Shown: positions 21,886 through 33,700, counted from the stretch's first letter. The stretch: 64,000 nt of DNA from Erinaceus europaeus (GCF_950295315.1 NC_080172.1:76589118-76653117); one strand, 5' to 3'. Program-made: numbers and translations. The notes: a model not told the origin generated them from the letters alone.

Positions 21886-22258
21886 TCCTCTTATAGGTTA
21901 ATAAAACCAAAAACATTTCTCCATTTCTGTTTGATAAAAGCTAGAGAAAAATGTTTTGATTTATGCTGAATTGAAATATTTTTATTTGACTTTGTGTGTT
22001 TTGCATGGTTCCAATTAATTATTTTATATATAATCTATTTTAAGCAATCAAACAAAATGGTTTGGGCTTCTTCAAAAGGAATCTTTTGGCACCATCTTGT
22101 GACCAATTTTGGTACAACAAAAGATAGCAGCCCATAAGGTTTCAAAAATGAATCTACTGGCGCCGTCTTGTGGCATGTCATAGAACTGGGGGAAAACAAT
22201 CAAAACACCGATGGGATCATACTTCTTGGGCCAGGAATTGTGCAGAAACTCCTAACAT
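21886..22258. other. Unassigned DNA with a diverged tandem repeat
   Basis: Contains two related segments of about 70 bp: 'ggcaccatcttgtga' at 22088 and 'ggcgccgtcttgtgg' at 22159, each preceded by a similar 'tcaaaa..gaatct' phrase. No gene. Confidence 0.5.
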
Positions 22259-22377
22259 TACTGGAGTTGGTGTATTGCACCAAAGTAAAAGACTCTGGGT
22301 TTGGAGGGGGGGAGACTACAGGTCCTAAAAAAAAGGATGACAGAGGACCTAGTGGAGGTTGTAAAAAAAAAAAAAAA
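22259..22377 (+). mobile_element. Short L1 fragment polyadenylated early, with TSD
   Basis: L1 3' UTR from 'tactggagttggtgtattgc' to 'ctagtggaggttgt', followed directly by about 18 A. Flanked by 'aaactcctaacat' and 'aaactcctgacat' (22246-22258, 22378-22390). The usual final 90 bp or so with AATAAA are absent. Confidence 0.92.
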
Positions 22378-22390
22378 AAACTCCTGACAT

Positions 22391-23875
22391 AATGGTTTAT
22401 TCTCCCCAGGATCACAAGGTAGCCATAATTTTATTATTAAATTGCTTGTATAATTGTAAAATGTGATATAAGAAATACTGCTCTCACTTTAATTGGAAAC
22501 TGAAAATAAAGGGAATTCTTCCCATTTAAAAGTGTTTCGTTTAAAAGAACCACAAAATTATAGGGCTGGCTAGATGAAGAAAATGGAAACTATCTTCATT
22601 CCCTTGTCATGAGGCTAGTAAACAAAAATGCTGACCATCCTAGTGAACTTTGTATGTGGTAATAGTTGATTTTCACAACCACCCTAGAAGTAGGACTCTC
22701 CTGTAACCTTTGTGTCCCCAGTAACTCTCTACAGTACAGAGGCAGCCACCCAAGGTCAGTGCCCACCTACTACATGGCAGAGTTGTGGCTGGAAGACAGG
22801 TCCAACTCTCAGAATCCATGCCCCCACCCCTTCTGACTTCTAACTCTACCATAACCCTGGGCAGGCTTTTATTCACTTTTTTTCCCTCTGTTTAAAACAT
22901 TGCTGTTCCTTTCACAATGTCAGTGCTTGTTAAATGGTGGTATTAGTGTTCCAAAATAAGAAAATCCTGAAAACAAAAGCAAAAGTCCCCCTCTGAAAGG
23001 GATTGTAGATGTGATAAAATCTGAAGTACAGTTGTGGGATATAAAGAAACAAAGCAAAGCAACAAAGTCAAACAAAATTAGATGTTGGATTTTTGATACT
23101 AAACTGAGTCACAGGAGTTGGGGTGGGGGGAGCTGGGCAGAAAGTCAGTGGACAGTGGGAGGGGATATTAGCATCCTGGTGGGATGTGTGTAGTGTGGCA
23201 ACAAACAGTCTCAGGAGAGGTGAAGTTGTGCCCATGAAGTATATGTAGTTTTGTAAACCAGCATTTCCTGAGTAAAAGGAAAGATATATCATAAAATATC
23301 ATTCTAATTTCAGAAATGTTAATAAGTGAAATCCCTCCAAATGTTCTACATTTATTCAGAACCACAAATCGTAATGCTAGTCAATCAAGCAGGAGCCATA
23401 AATTAGCTGCTTTAATATCGGTGCTGTCAGGGCAGACTTTACAATTAGTTTTCTTGGCCTCAGAACTGTTGGCATGTGGGGCCTGATAATGCTCCTGTGT
23501 TATATAGGATGTTTAGCACCAGTCCTGGCTTCACCCCAGCAGATGTCAGTTGTGACAATCTAATGTCTTCATTTTGATGAGTGGAGAAGGAAAACAAGGA
23601 GCCTCAAAATCTCCTGTGGTTAAGAACCACTGAGATTAATTATACTCTGAAATAACTTTAATTTTCCCAAATTGTCTTGAAATAGTTAAAAGAGAACAGA
23701 AGCAATGAAAAAAAAATGCCATTGGTCTGGCTGCAGCATCAACCCCAGAAGAAAATGTTACAAAACTATCAGATTAGTACACCCTGCAGCCTGAGAAGAC
23801 ACCACCCCCTTACACTGAGAAAATGCACGATTACATATGAGAAAATGCACGATTTTCATAAAATATGATTGCTGC
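22391..23875. other. Unassigned DNA, contains one MIR
   Basis: Apart from the MIR at 22650-22815 no repeat or gene is recognised over about 1.5 kb. G-rich patch at 23121-23165. Confidence 0.45.
22650..22815 (-). repeat. MIR
   Basis: Reverse MIR order: 'ttttcacaaccaccctagaa', 'caaggtcagtgcccacctac', 'ggcagagttgtggctggaag', 'acaggtcc'. Confidence 0.7.
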
Positions 23876-24018
23876 AGACCCGGTGGTAGTACAGAAAGTA
23901 GAGTATTGGACATAAAAAACATGAGGTACTGAGTTCAATTTCTAGTACTGCATGCACTCTAGTTCTCTCTCTCTCTCTCCTTCTCTCTTGTGTTAATAAA
24001 TAAATATTTTTTAAAATG
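23876..24018 (+). mobile_element. SINE-D
   Basis: 'cagacccggtggtagtacag', 'acatgaggtactgagttcaa', (CT)n body, 'gtgttaataaataaatattt' tail. Confidence 0.85.
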
Positions 24019-24027
24019 TGATAACCT

Positions 24028-24282
24028 GAGGGCCACATGGTGGTGAACTTGGTTGAGCATACACATTATCACTCACAAGGGCCTGGGTTCAAGCTACTGG
24101 TCTCCACCTGCAGGGGAAAGCTTCACAAGTGAAGCAGTGTTTCAGGTAGTATTCTCTCTCTCTCTCCCTCTCTCTCTCTTTCTCTCTCTCTCTTCCCCCT
24201 CTCTCCTTTCCTCTCCTTTCTCATTTTCTGTTTCCTCTTTCCCTCTCAATGTGTCTCTGTCTCTATTCAGTAAAATAAAAAG
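24028..24282 (+). mobile_element. SINE-B with expanded CT body
   Basis: 'gagggccacatggtggtgaa', 'cttggttgagcatacacatt', 'ggcctgggttcaagctactg', 'gcaggggaaagcttcacaag', then an expanded (CT)n tract at 24151-24197 and an AATAAAA tail. Confidence 0.85.
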
Positions 24283-25109
24283 TACACATATTTTCAAAAA
24301 TGTAATTACTTTCAATTTTATGTTTCAAAAAATCAGAAAAGGACTTACTCTTTTTTTTTTCCTTCTTCTTCTTTTTCCCAATGTTTTCACTGGGGCTGGA
24401 ATATAAAATTATCTTAATTTTGTTTTAAGCTCTTCTCTTAAGGTACCAGATGGAAATATATTTAGAGAAAAATAAAGAAAGAGGAGACATTGCAATTAAC
24501 TCAGACTATAGCTCCAGATCGTCATGTTTTCTCTGAGAAGTGAAGAGCTATTAACCTAAGAAGGAACTAGGATCAAGGAAGGAGAAAAGGTTTCCCCTGG
24601 TTTAAAACCCAAACGCTAGTCATGAGTATGACCACTCCCATGGAAATAGAGAACACGTAAACCAGTTCAAACTAAATGAAGAGCTCAATGCAGGCATAAG
24701 AGATACATATCTATCTTTGCCTTCTCCTCTCTTTTCTCCCTATCAAACTTTCAAATGAGATCTGAGGATTGAGCCACAGTTAAATTGCACCCTCATGAGA
24801 TGCTTTGAGTCAGGAATATTTGTGCAAAGATTTGCTTAACTTAAAATGTTTTTGGTGTTATTAAGTTGCTGCATTTCTGAGCTTCCAGGGTGTATTTTGT
24901 TACACAGCAGTGTATGACCAGACAAATGGGTACATAGAATTTCTTCATGGAATTTTAGGCTCATTCCAACTTTTCTCAGTTGCAGTAGAGCATTGCACAT
25001 CATTGTACAGGTATTATGTACTCAGTTTTTATCACTTTTATTAAATAAATTATTAGAAATGATATTAAGTTCTCCTAGCTTTCATTATAGAACTAACAAA
25101 TTATGATCC
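24283..25109. other. Unassigned DNA
   Basis: 'tcttctttttcccaatgttt' to 'cactggggctgg' at 24365-24400 is a scrap of a SINE 3' extension. The rest is unassigned, without gene structure. Confidence 0.45.
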
Positions 25110-25327
25110 CCGGGAGTTGGGCAGTAGTGCAGCGGCTTAAGTGCACTTGGCACAATGTGCAAGGACCAGCGGAAGGATCTCAGTTCGAGCCTCTGGCTCC
25201 CCACCTGCAGGGCAGTCGCTTCACAGATGGTGAAACAGTGCTGTCGGTGTCTCTCTGTCTTTTCCCCTATCACCCTTTTCTCTTGATTTCTGGCTGTTTC
25301 TATCCAATAAATAAAATAAATACAATT
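25110..25327 (+). mobile_element. SINE-C/B-type element
   Basis: 'gggagttgggcagtagtgca', 'gcggcttaagtgcacttggc', 'cagggcagtcgcttcacaga', 'ctggctgtttctatccaata', AATAAA-rich tail. The next element inserted in that tail. Confidence 0.88.
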
Positions 25328-25344
25328 AAAAAATAACTGAGATT

Positions 25345-26072
25345 CAACGCAACGATTGCCACCTCAACATGCTTCAGCTCAGACTGTGTCCAGAGACTTC
25401 ACATGTGGAATGACAACACTTCAGCTTCATTACTCGGGTGAGACCTTTCCTTTCATAGTATTCTCTAATTCCATCCCAGGTGGATCACTTTCTAACAAAG
25501 TCCCAAAACCTAGATATAGACCAGTTTCTGTGTGAGAGAGCATATGTCCACACGTATCCATAAACTAGTGCAAAATATATACCTGAAAGCAGAAGTACAC
25601 TAGAGTTTGCAGTGAGTACCCCCCAACACTTTCTCTCCACTATTCCAACCTTTGGGTCCATGATTGCTCAACAATTTGTTTGACTTTCTACGTTAACTCT
25701 TTTCAGCCACCAGGTTCCAGATGCCATCAGGATGCCGGTCAGGCTTCCCTAGACTGAAGACCCCACCAATGTGTCCTGGAGCTCTGCTTCCCCAGAGACC
25801 CACCCTACTAGGGAAAGAGAGAGACAGGATGGAAGTATGGACCGACCAGTCAACGTCCATGTTCAGCGGGGAAGCAATTAGAGAAGCCAGACCTTCCACC
25901 TTCTGCAACCCACAACAACCCTGGGTCCATGCTCCCATAGGGATAGAGAATGGGAAAGCTATCAGGGGAGGGTATGGGATATGGAGATTGGGTGGTGGGA
26001 ATTGTGTGGAGTTGTACCCCTCCTACCCTATGGTTTTGTTAATTTATCCTTTCTTAAATAAAAAATAAATTA
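25345..26072 (+). mobile_element. Family N, 728-bp copy with 17-bp TSD
   Basis: Starts 'caacgcaacgattgccacct' and ends 'ccctatggttttgttaattt' plus an A-rich tail. Flanked by 'aaaaaataactgagatt' (25328-25344 and 26073-26089). It carries the internal deletion junction 'gcagtgagtaccccccaac'. An open frame runs through its second half but starts inside the element and has no recognised domain. The TSD and A-rich end show L1-type mobilisation. Confidence 0.93.
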
Positions 26073-26089
26073 AAAAAATAACTGAGATT

Positions 26090-26830
26090 ATAATAGTATG
26101 ATCTCAGGCTCTTTAAGATTCTTGATAGTTTTGATGACCAGGACAGCATGTAAACAGCAATGACAGAGTTTACATGAACATCTCACAGGTAAGTTAACAG
26201 ATTTCTTGGGAAGTCCCTGGAAATTGAGAGAGAACACACCAAGCAGATTTTATGATTAGTGTGTGTGTGTCCCAACTGTAAGGGAAATATTAAGAATTAA
26301 AGGCTGGAAACCAGGACTTAGGTTCAAGGTTAATTGTGAAACAGCCCTGAGTGTCACCAGTACTCCTGCATGGAGAGGAAAGTCATTACTCATCTGGTGA
26401 CCAGCCTGAAGCCTGCCTCTGTTATAGGAGTTGCTGGAAGCCAGTACTAATAATTATCCAGGATGGTTGGAATACTTTGCATCTCTTCAGAAGAAAAGCA
26501 ACAGCTGGAACATTTTCTGGTTGGGTTACTTCTTAATACAACCTTATATACTTTCAGACCAACCTTAGATACATTCAGACAGAAACAAAATGTCTCAGAT
26601 TTTTGTTTTTATTTGTTCTTGTTTTTTGTTTGTTTTACTTTGTTGAAGTGGCTCCCAGCTCCTCAAATCATCCTGTTCCTCCTCGGAAAAAAGTTTTCCA
26701 AGACAAACTCCTATGAGGAGCCATGAGTGAGGCATTAACTAATGTTTTAACTCTTCCTGCCTGGAACTGGGTTTAGATTGCTGACTGAGGCGACCCAATG
26801 AAGATTGAGAAACAATCAAACACAAACTTT
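26090..26830. other. Unassigned DNA
   Basis: No gene or repeat is recognised. Confidence 0.45.
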
Positions 26831-27246
26831 TTAATTTTATTTTTTTGTTTTTTATTTATAAAAAGGAAATATTGACAAAACCGTAGGATAAGAGGGGTAC
26901 AACTCTACACAATCCCCACCACCAGAACTCCATATCCTATCCTCTCTCCTGATAGCTTTCCTATTCTTTATCCCTCTAGGAATATGGACCCAGGGTCATT
27001 ATGGGGTGCAGAAGGTGGAAGGTCTGGCTTTTGTAATTGCTTCCTTGCTGAACATGGGTATTAGGTCAACCTATACTCCCAGCCTGTCTCTCTCTTTTCC
27101 TAGTAGGGTGGGGTTCTGGAGAAGAGGGGCTCCAGGACAAACTGGAGGGGTTGTCTATCCATAGAAGTCTGACTGGCATCATGGTAGCATCTGGAACCTG
27201 GTGGCTGAAAAGAGAGTTAACATATAAAGCCAAATAAGTTGTTAAC
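26831..27246 (-). mobile_element. Family N, antisense, 5'-truncated
   Basis: T-rich start, 'gataagaggggtacaactct', 'ggtctggcttttgtaattgc', 'aacctggtggctgaaaagag'. Flanks 'aaacacaaactt' and 'caacacaaatt' may be an aged TSD. Confidence 0.88.
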
Positions 27247-27454
27247 GCAACACAAATTGTTGTGGTAATTTCTCAGCCCTGGAAAGCTTACACTGAGACT
27301 AGATGAAGTTTTAAGAGAAGTTGTTTTGATAATGGGGGCAGTAGATTTTCCAGATTGAGGTGAACTTCTTTAAAAAAAAAAAAGTTTTACTGTGTAAGCC
27401 AAGACTAACTCAGCAAAAGGATAAAAACCCTAGTGACAGCTGTTAGATACTAAC

Positions 27455-27672
27455 ACGGCTGGAGGTGGTGTATTGAACCAAAGCAATGAACTCTGGGGAA
27501 GGAGGGATCTAAAGAAGTTGGGAGAGGGAGGATGTCAGGTCTTGTTACATGATGATAGACCTAACTGGGAGTGAGAATGTTTTTTCAACACCTATCTTGG
27601 TGAGATGAGTAATTGCACCCATATGCCAACAACTGTACTATAAAACATTAACTTCTCAATGAAAAAAAAATA
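27455..27672 (+). mobile_element. Old L1 3' end
   Basis: 'gtggtgtattgaaccaaagc', 'aatgaactctggggaaggag', and 'aaaacattaacttctcaatg' with an A tail. More diverged than the neighbours. Confidence 0.7.
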
Positions 27673-27689
27673 ATGTGGCTAGATGGTGG

Positions 27690-28795
27690 TAAATAAACTC
27701 AGACTAGAGCCCCAGTTTCCGAAGGGATCTCGGACTATCCTGCCCTGCCATTTAAGAAAGACTGGTCCTAAAGTGAGTGCAGCCTGCAGTGTTCCCAGCT
27801 GTGACCATGAGCTGTGAGCTTAGACCAATAGGGATTTAGAGGTTACACAGGCTCTGGTGTTAAATGTAAATGTAAATGTAAATATAAATATAGGCCCTGA
27901 GTCAGATGGATGCAGGTAAATAGTTAATCTTAGCCATAGATTTTTTTTTCTTCAAGAACGGGAGCTACTTTCTGCCCTAATCCAACTTTCTAGCCCTTTT
28001 CTCTACCCTGACACCATTCTCTCAAACAATATTCTTATCCAACTTCAGGCTAGCCATCAAGTTCAAACAAAACCACCATAGCTGTGTGCCCCCAGGAACA
28101 TGCTTAGAACGGACTTCTAGCTTTCTTCTACCCTAAAATCCCTAATCTCATCTACTCTAATCCTACTTTTTGGTTCCTCTTCATTAGCCATTTTGTCTCA
28201 ATTTAGGTCACCTTCCAAACACCAAGTTATAGATGCTACCATTACTTCATCCCAATTTCTCTGGGCAGATGACCTTACCAATGTGTCCTGGATCTTTGCA
28301 CCTTGAGAGCTCTGGCCCACTAGGGAAAGATAGAAACAGGCTGGAGGTATGGATCGACCCTTTCAATGCCCATGTTCAGCAGAGAAGCAATTACAAAAAC
28401 CAGAACTCCTACCTTCTGCTCCCCATATTCCCCATACTCCCACAGGAGAGAAGTGATAGGATGAAGATAAGAGGGCTCTGAACTCTAGATCCATCAGCTC
28501 CCAGAGAGAGAGAAGGAAAAGGAGAGGGACATATGGAGGTAGTTATGCTGTCATGAGTGGCTTGGAAGGGAAGAGAGAACTGGATCAGGAAAAAAAGGGG
28601 GAAATTATGTATAATTGTAGATAGATAGTTGTAGAGATGATGGTTGACCAATGTCTACAACCTTAGGGGAATTGTGGTGGATTGCAGTGGGGAGACTTAA
28701 GATTCAGAACTCTGGTGGTGGGAATGGTGTGGATTTAAACCCCTGTTGACGTGTAATTCTGTAAAATAAAAAATTAGTAAAAAATTAATTAATTA
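27690..28795 (+). mobile_element. Family N, long older copy
   Basis: Includes the internal region found in the 58.9-60.7 kb copy ('gagctgtgagcttagaccaa', compare 'gaatgtgagctcagacctac'), a (TAAATG)n expansion at 27860-27890, and 'gatgaccttaccaatgtgtc'. Its end, 'ggtggtgggaatggtgtgga', is closer to an L1 3' end than in the young copies. Confidence 0.82.
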
Positions 28796-28942
28796 ACTAA
28801 TTAATTAATAAAAGAAACTCAGGAGTATTTTTATTTCCTAAGTATCAGCTATTTAACATACAATTAATCTCAAATGAGACACATCTGGGTGAGATGATGA
28901 ATGAATTTTGCTAAATGCAAGTGTGAACAAAAGAACTTAAAA

Positions 28943-29360
28943 ATTTTTAAAAATTTTTATTGGTGATTTAATAATGATTAACAAGATTATAAGATAACAG
29001 GGGCATAATTCCATACAGTTCCCACCCCCAGAGTTCCATGTCCCATCCCCTCCATTGGAAGCTTCCCTATTATTTATCCCTCTGGGAGTATGGACCAAAA
29101 TTCTTTATGGGGTGCAGAAGGTGGAAGGTCTGGCTTCTGTAATTATTTTTCTCCACTGGACACAGACATTTGCAGATGGATCCATATCCCCCTCAGCCTA
29201 TCTTTCCCTAGTGGGGAAATAACTCTGGGGAAGTGAAGTTCCAGGATACATTGGTGAGGCTAGGTTTGCCCAGGGAAGTCAGGATGATGTCATGGTAGCG
29301 CCTGCAATTTGGTGGCTTAAAGATGGTAAGATATAAAGCAGGACAAATTACTTAATATAC
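28943..29360 (-). mobile_element. Family N, antisense, older subfamily
   Basis: 'taacaagattataagataac', 'cccacccccagagttccatg', 'gcagaaggtggaaggtctgg', 'gaagttccaggatacattgg'. Truncated at its 5' end near 29360. Confidence 0.82.
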
Positions 29361-29464
29361 AGGAACCCAAAGGTAAGAATAGAGTATATGAATATAGGGG
29401 TTTTCATATAGGAAGAAGCTAGGATGTCTATTTTTGGTATGTTCCAAGGGGCAGAAGAACATTT

Positions 29465-29692
29465 AAAAAATATATTTCTTTAAAAAAATAATAATAAATA
29501 AAATATTTCTTTTTATTTATTATTGGATAGAAACAGAGAGAAATTGAGAGGGGGAGATAGAAAAGGAAAGAGACAGAGAGACACCTGCAGCTCTACTTCA
29601 CGACTCATAAAGCTTTCCCCTTGTAGGTGGGGACCAGGGGCTCTACACATTGTAATGTATGCACTTAACCAGGTGTGCCACCACCTGGCCCC
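29465..29692 (-). mobile_element. SINE-B antisense with TSD
   Basis: 'attggatagaaacagagaga', 'cacctgcagctctacttcac', 'accaggtgtgccaccacctg'. Flanked by 'cagaagaacattt' (29452-29464 and 29693-29705). Confidence 0.93.
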
Positions 29693-29734
29693 CAGAAGAA
29701 CATTTCTGAGATGTTACCCAATACATAGGCTTTT

Positions 29735-29905
29735 ATTTGGATTTATTTATTTATTTATTTATTTAACAGAGGCAGACAGAAATTGAGAGGGGAGGGGAAG
29801 GCAGAGAGGAAGAGATAAAGAGATTTGCAGCAGCACTGCTTCACCATTTGCAAAGCTTTCTTTCTGCAAGTGGGAACTGGGGGCTTAAACCTGGCTCCTT
29901 GCACA
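29735..29905 (-). mobile_element. SINE-B antisense, 5'-truncated
   Basis: (TTTA)n tail, 'agacagaaattgagagggga', 'gggaactgggggcttaaacc', stopping short of the head. 'ataggctttt' before and 'ataggctttc' after suggest a TSD. Confidence 0.82.
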
Positions 29906-30026
29906 TAATAGGCTTTCTAATAATATAAAAAAGTAGCTGCTAAACTTAAATGTCACTTTTTCAGAGATGAATGAATGAACAGCATGGTCAAGATCAAAAA
30001 CTTGTTGGTATATAAACTTTATAAAA

Positions 30027-30118
30027 GGGTGCTGAGGAGATAGTACAATGGTTTGCACTCTTGGGCACCACCATAAAACCAGAGCTGAATTGTGTTCTGG
30101 TGAAAATAAAGTAAAATA
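30027..30118 (+). mobile_element. SINE-A, internally shortened
   Basis: 'ggagatagtacaatggtttg', then directly 'gggcaccaccataaaaccag' and 'ggtgaaaataaag'. The B-box region is missing. Confidence 0.75.
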
Positions 30119-30130
30119 AAAAGTGGTCAC

Positions 30131-30357
30131 GGGGTTGGGGGCAGATGGTGGCACACCTGGTTGAGTGCACATATTACAGTGCACAAGGACTCAGGTTCAA
30201 ACCCCTGGCCCCCCACCTCATGCAAGGGGAAAGCTTTGCAAGTGATGAAGCAGTTTTGTAGGTGTCTCTCTGTCTCTCTCTCCCTATCTGTCATCCCCTC
30301 CTCTCTTGATTTCTGGCTGTCTCTATAAAATAAATAAAGATAATAAAAAAATTTTTT
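30131..30357 (+). mobile_element. SINE-B with TSD
   Basis: 'gatggtggcacacctggttg', 'agtgcacatattacagtgca', 'cctgg' and CTCTC body, tail 'aataaataaagataataaaa'. Flanked by 'aaaagtggtcac' (30119-30130 and 30358-30369). Confidence 0.93.
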
Positions 30358-30369
30358 AAAAGTGGTCAC

Positions 30370-31171
30370 TGAGTCAAGAGTGTCAGTCATGAAGATTTCC
30401 CATAATTTAAAGTGCTGAACCAACTGCAAGCACTGTAGTTTTCTCCAGTTGCTCCTGGAGAAGTCACTGTGCTGCTTGAAACTCTCATGGCACAGGGAAG
30501 AATTCTCCCTATAGACAGCATCAGACAGGTTTCCAGAAGAAAAATCACTTTAATAACATATGTGTGGAGAATTTACATGACTGTAAGTGCTAAAGAAAAA
30601 TTTAGAGGACTTGGGGCATGTGTTGTATGAGAGACATCTGAGGCATCAAGGAGAGATACAGGGAAGAGCTCACGTGACAAGAAAGAGAGGATCCCATCTT
30701 CTCCTCTCAGGTAGAAAAGAAACCTATACTTGGATGAAACCCCTTTACCCCACCCCAAACTACATTCTTCAAGATCATAAAAATAGGGATCAGTAATTGA
30801 TTCTTTGATTGGGAGAATGGCAAAGGACTGAAAGAAGAGCAAGAACTTTTCAGACTCCGGGGCCTTCACTGCACTTAAAATAATCTGCATTCCAACATTT
30901 CTCCCCCCAAGGCTTTGATAGATCTTTAGTGCCCCAGACCAAAGTAACATTGAGAAATGTTACTCTGAGATAAACTTATCTGACCTTTGGGGAAGTCAAT
31001 ACCACAAAATTTAAAGTACATTTGCTGACCTAGAGAGATTCTTTCCTTCTGTGTCTGCTCTCTCCTTCCTCCTCTCCGACTTGACCTTAGCTGCTCACAG
31101 TACAGATGTGATGAATCTTCCACGCTCCCAACCTTCCACAGACAACTGGCATTGAAACAAGCTCTTAAATA
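30370..31171. other. Unassigned DNA
   Basis: No repeat recognised. The 125-codon reverse frame at 30573-30950 shows no domain or splice context. Confidence 0.45.
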
Positions 31172-31385
31172 TTGACTCCAGGGCTGGGTGGTAGCACACC
31201 TGGTAGAGAGCCCATGTCAACATGTGCAAGTTCCTGGGCTCAAGCCCCTTTCCCCCACCTGTAGAGGGAAAGCTTCATGAATGATGAAACAGTGTTTGGC
31301 TGCCTTCTGGGTTATAATTAGGAACGGGGAGGGGGGAGAGAAAGAGAGAGAGAGAGACAGAAAAAGAGAGAGAGACAGAGAGAAA
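31172..31385 (+). mobile_element. SINE-B, decayed 3' half, then (GA)n
   Basis: 'ctgggtggtagcacacctgg', 'caaacagtgtttggctgcct'-like degeneration after 'gaaagcttcatgaatgatga', followed by a purine tract at 31328-31385. Confidence 0.72.
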
Positions 31386-31698
31386 TTGGAGATAATATAG
31401 ACTTATTGTGAAAGAATTTCTCCCCTACCATTCCTGGACATGATAAGTTTTCCTTTCCTCTAGAAACAATGAGAGGCCAGCCTGGCTAGTACACTCTCCA
31501 GATGGTAACTCACAGGGTAGGGAGGCCTTTGTTTTTCAGCATTATCCCTGGAAACTTTCTCACCATAGAACTTCCCTTTGGTAAGCCATTGCCAAGTGTC
31601 TTAGATTTAACTGATTGTGGGTCAGTCATCCCTTGCCGGGTGACTCTGACCTTGATTTGGCCTCCTTAGCCTTCTGAGAGATCATTCAGTAGATTTAG
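31386..31698. other. Unassigned DNA
   Basis: No gene or recognised repeat. Confidence 0.45.
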
Positions 31699-31714
31699 GA
31701 GTTGGTTCATTCTT

Positions 31715-32730
31715 TTTTTTTTTTAAATAAATAATTTTTTTAATTTAAGAAAGTATTAATTAACAAAACCATAGGGTAGGAGGGGTACAACTCCACACAA
31801 TTCCCACCACCCAATCTCCATATCCCATACCCTCCCCTGATAGCTTTCCCATTCTCTATCCCTATGGGAGCATGGACCCAGGGTCATTGTGGGTTGCAGA
31901 AGGTAGAAGGTCTGGCTTCTGTAATTGCTTTCCCGCTGAACATGGACGTTGACTGGTCGGTCCATACTCCCAGTCTGCCTCTCTCTTTCCCTAGGTAGGG
32001 TGGGTCTCTGGGGAAGCAGAGCTCCAGGACACATTGGTGGGGTCTTCAGTCTAGGGAAGCCTGGCTGGCATCCTGATGACATCTGGAACCTGGTGACTGA
32101 AAAGAGAGTTAACATACAAAGCCAAACAAATTGTTGAGCAATCATGGACCCAAAGCTTGGAATAGTGGAGAGGAAGTGTTAGGGGGGTACTCACTGCAAA
32201 CTCTAGTGTACTTCTGCTTTCAGGTATATATTTTGCAGTAGTTTACGGATACGTGTGAACATATGCTCTCTCTCACAGAAACTGGTGTATATCTAGGTTT
32301 TGGGATTTTGTTAGAAAGTGAACCACCTGAGATGGAATTAGAGTATACTATGAAAGGAAAGGTCTCACCCGAGTAATGAAGCTGAAGTGTTGTCATTCCA
32401 CACGTGAAGTCTCTGGACACAGTCTGAAGTGAAGCATGTTGAGGTGGCAGTCGTTGTGTTGGTTAGGTTGTGATTGACAGATGCAATATTATTGGATATG
32501 GATTGGGAGAGGCATACGGGAAAGTGGGCCCTATCCAATGGTTCCAGGACTGGGGGAAGTAGAGGCTCTATAGTGGAGATGTGAGGTTCCTGCTGTCTTA
32601 GGGTTCAAAAAGACAATCTATAGTTAATGTTATCATCACATTATTTGGTAATTGGGTTAACTTTGAAAAGTCCTTTTGTTAGGGTTTGCTGTACAGTACC
32701 CGGTATCTTACATATAGCTGTGCTATTAGT
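31715..32730 (-). mobile_element. Family N, 1016-bp copy with TSD
   Basis: Flanked by 'gagttggttcattctt' (31699-31714 and 32731-32746). Read in its sense direction it starts about 290 bp upstream of the 25.3 kb copy ('gatagggcccactttcccgt' lies in this extra part). It has the same internal deletion junction and ends in a long T run on this strand. A 129-codon frame at 31756-32145 ends at the same place as frames in three other copies. Confidence 0.93.
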
Positions 32731-32959
32731 GAGTTGGTTCATTCTTGCACCTTCCATAAAAGCAAAAACAAAAGCCTAACTTCTCTGTCTCTGGTTGTCT
32801 TCCCTACTTCATTTCTCATAAATGTCATTCAGGACAGGTTGAACTACCCACAGGCAACCTCTCTAAAGCAAAGGTTAAACTCAGTTAAACTGAAATGGGA
32901 ATTTTAAGATTTATTTCCGGGGGGCTTCACACATATTCAAGACTGCTGTTTCTGGGGAA

Positions 32960-33090
32960 GACCTGCTTCACTGCATGTGAAGTGACTCCCTGAAGGAGGG
33001 GAGCCAGGGTCTCAAACCGGGATTCTTATACTCGTCCTTGCGCTTTGCTCCATGTGCCCTTAACCTGCTATGCTGCCGCCCAGCTCTCTT
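32960..33090 (-). mobile_element. SINE-C fragment, antisense
   Basis: 'gacctgcttcactgcatgtg', 'caaaccgggattcttatact', 'gcccttaacctgctatgctg'. The tail end is missing. Confidence 0.82.
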
Positions 33091-33235
33091 GGGTTAACAT
33101 TTTTCCATCAGATGAATTTAGAATTACCCTAAGTTCTTCTCTACCTACAAAAAAGGAAATAGTGAGAAACTAGGGTGATCTTTGTATTCTTCACAGCTAT
33201 TTTCTTATTTGTGGTTCTGTTCATGCTATTTAACC

Positions 33236-33257
33236 TCTCTCTCTCTCTCTCTCTCTC
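33236..33257. repeat. (TC)n microsatellite
   Basis: Uninterrupted TC dinucleotides next to a MIR. Confidence 0.9.
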
Positions 33258-33390
33258 CTTCATTTGGAAGATAAGGAAACTCAGACACAGAGAACTGAAA
33301 TATCTTGTCCACATTACACAACTAAATTAGGATCTGAACTCAGATCTGGCTCAGAATCTAAAGGCAGCCACTCTTCCATTATTTCTCATC
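33258..33390 (-). repeat. MIR
   Basis: 'gataaggaaactcagacaca', 'gagaactgaaatatcttgtc', 'aactaaattaggatctgaac' follow the reversed MIR core and tRNA part. Confidence 0.75.
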
Positions 33391-33454
33391 ATGATTTAAC
33401 CTTTCTCCCAGAGGGCAAAATTACAGCAAAGGATCTCTTCAGATTATGACTCTC

Positions 33455-33700
33455 CCCCCTTTTTTTATTGTTGTAGTTATTATTGTTGTTGTTACTGATG
33501 TTGTTGTTAGATAGGACAGAGAGAAATAGAGAGAGAAGGGGAAGACAGAAAGGGGGAGAGAAAGACACCTGCAGACCTACTTCACCGCCTGTGAAGTGAC
33601 ACCCCTGCAAGTGGGGAGCTGGGGGCTCCAACAAGGATCCTTATGGTGGTCCTTGCACTTCGCCATGAGCTCTTAACCCACTGTGCTACCACCTGACTTC
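33455..33700 (-). mobile_element. SINE-C antisense with TSD
   Basis: 'attgttgtagttattattgt', 'gataggacagagagaaatag', 'cacctgcagacctacttcac', 'gctcttaacccactgtgcta'. Flanks 'cagattatgactc' and 'cagattctgaactc' form an aged TSD. Confidence 0.9.

Noticed and set aside
30573..30950. 125-codon reverse open frame
   Set aside because: Unique DNA but no recognisable domain, start context or neighbouring exon signals. Expected by chance in 64 kb.
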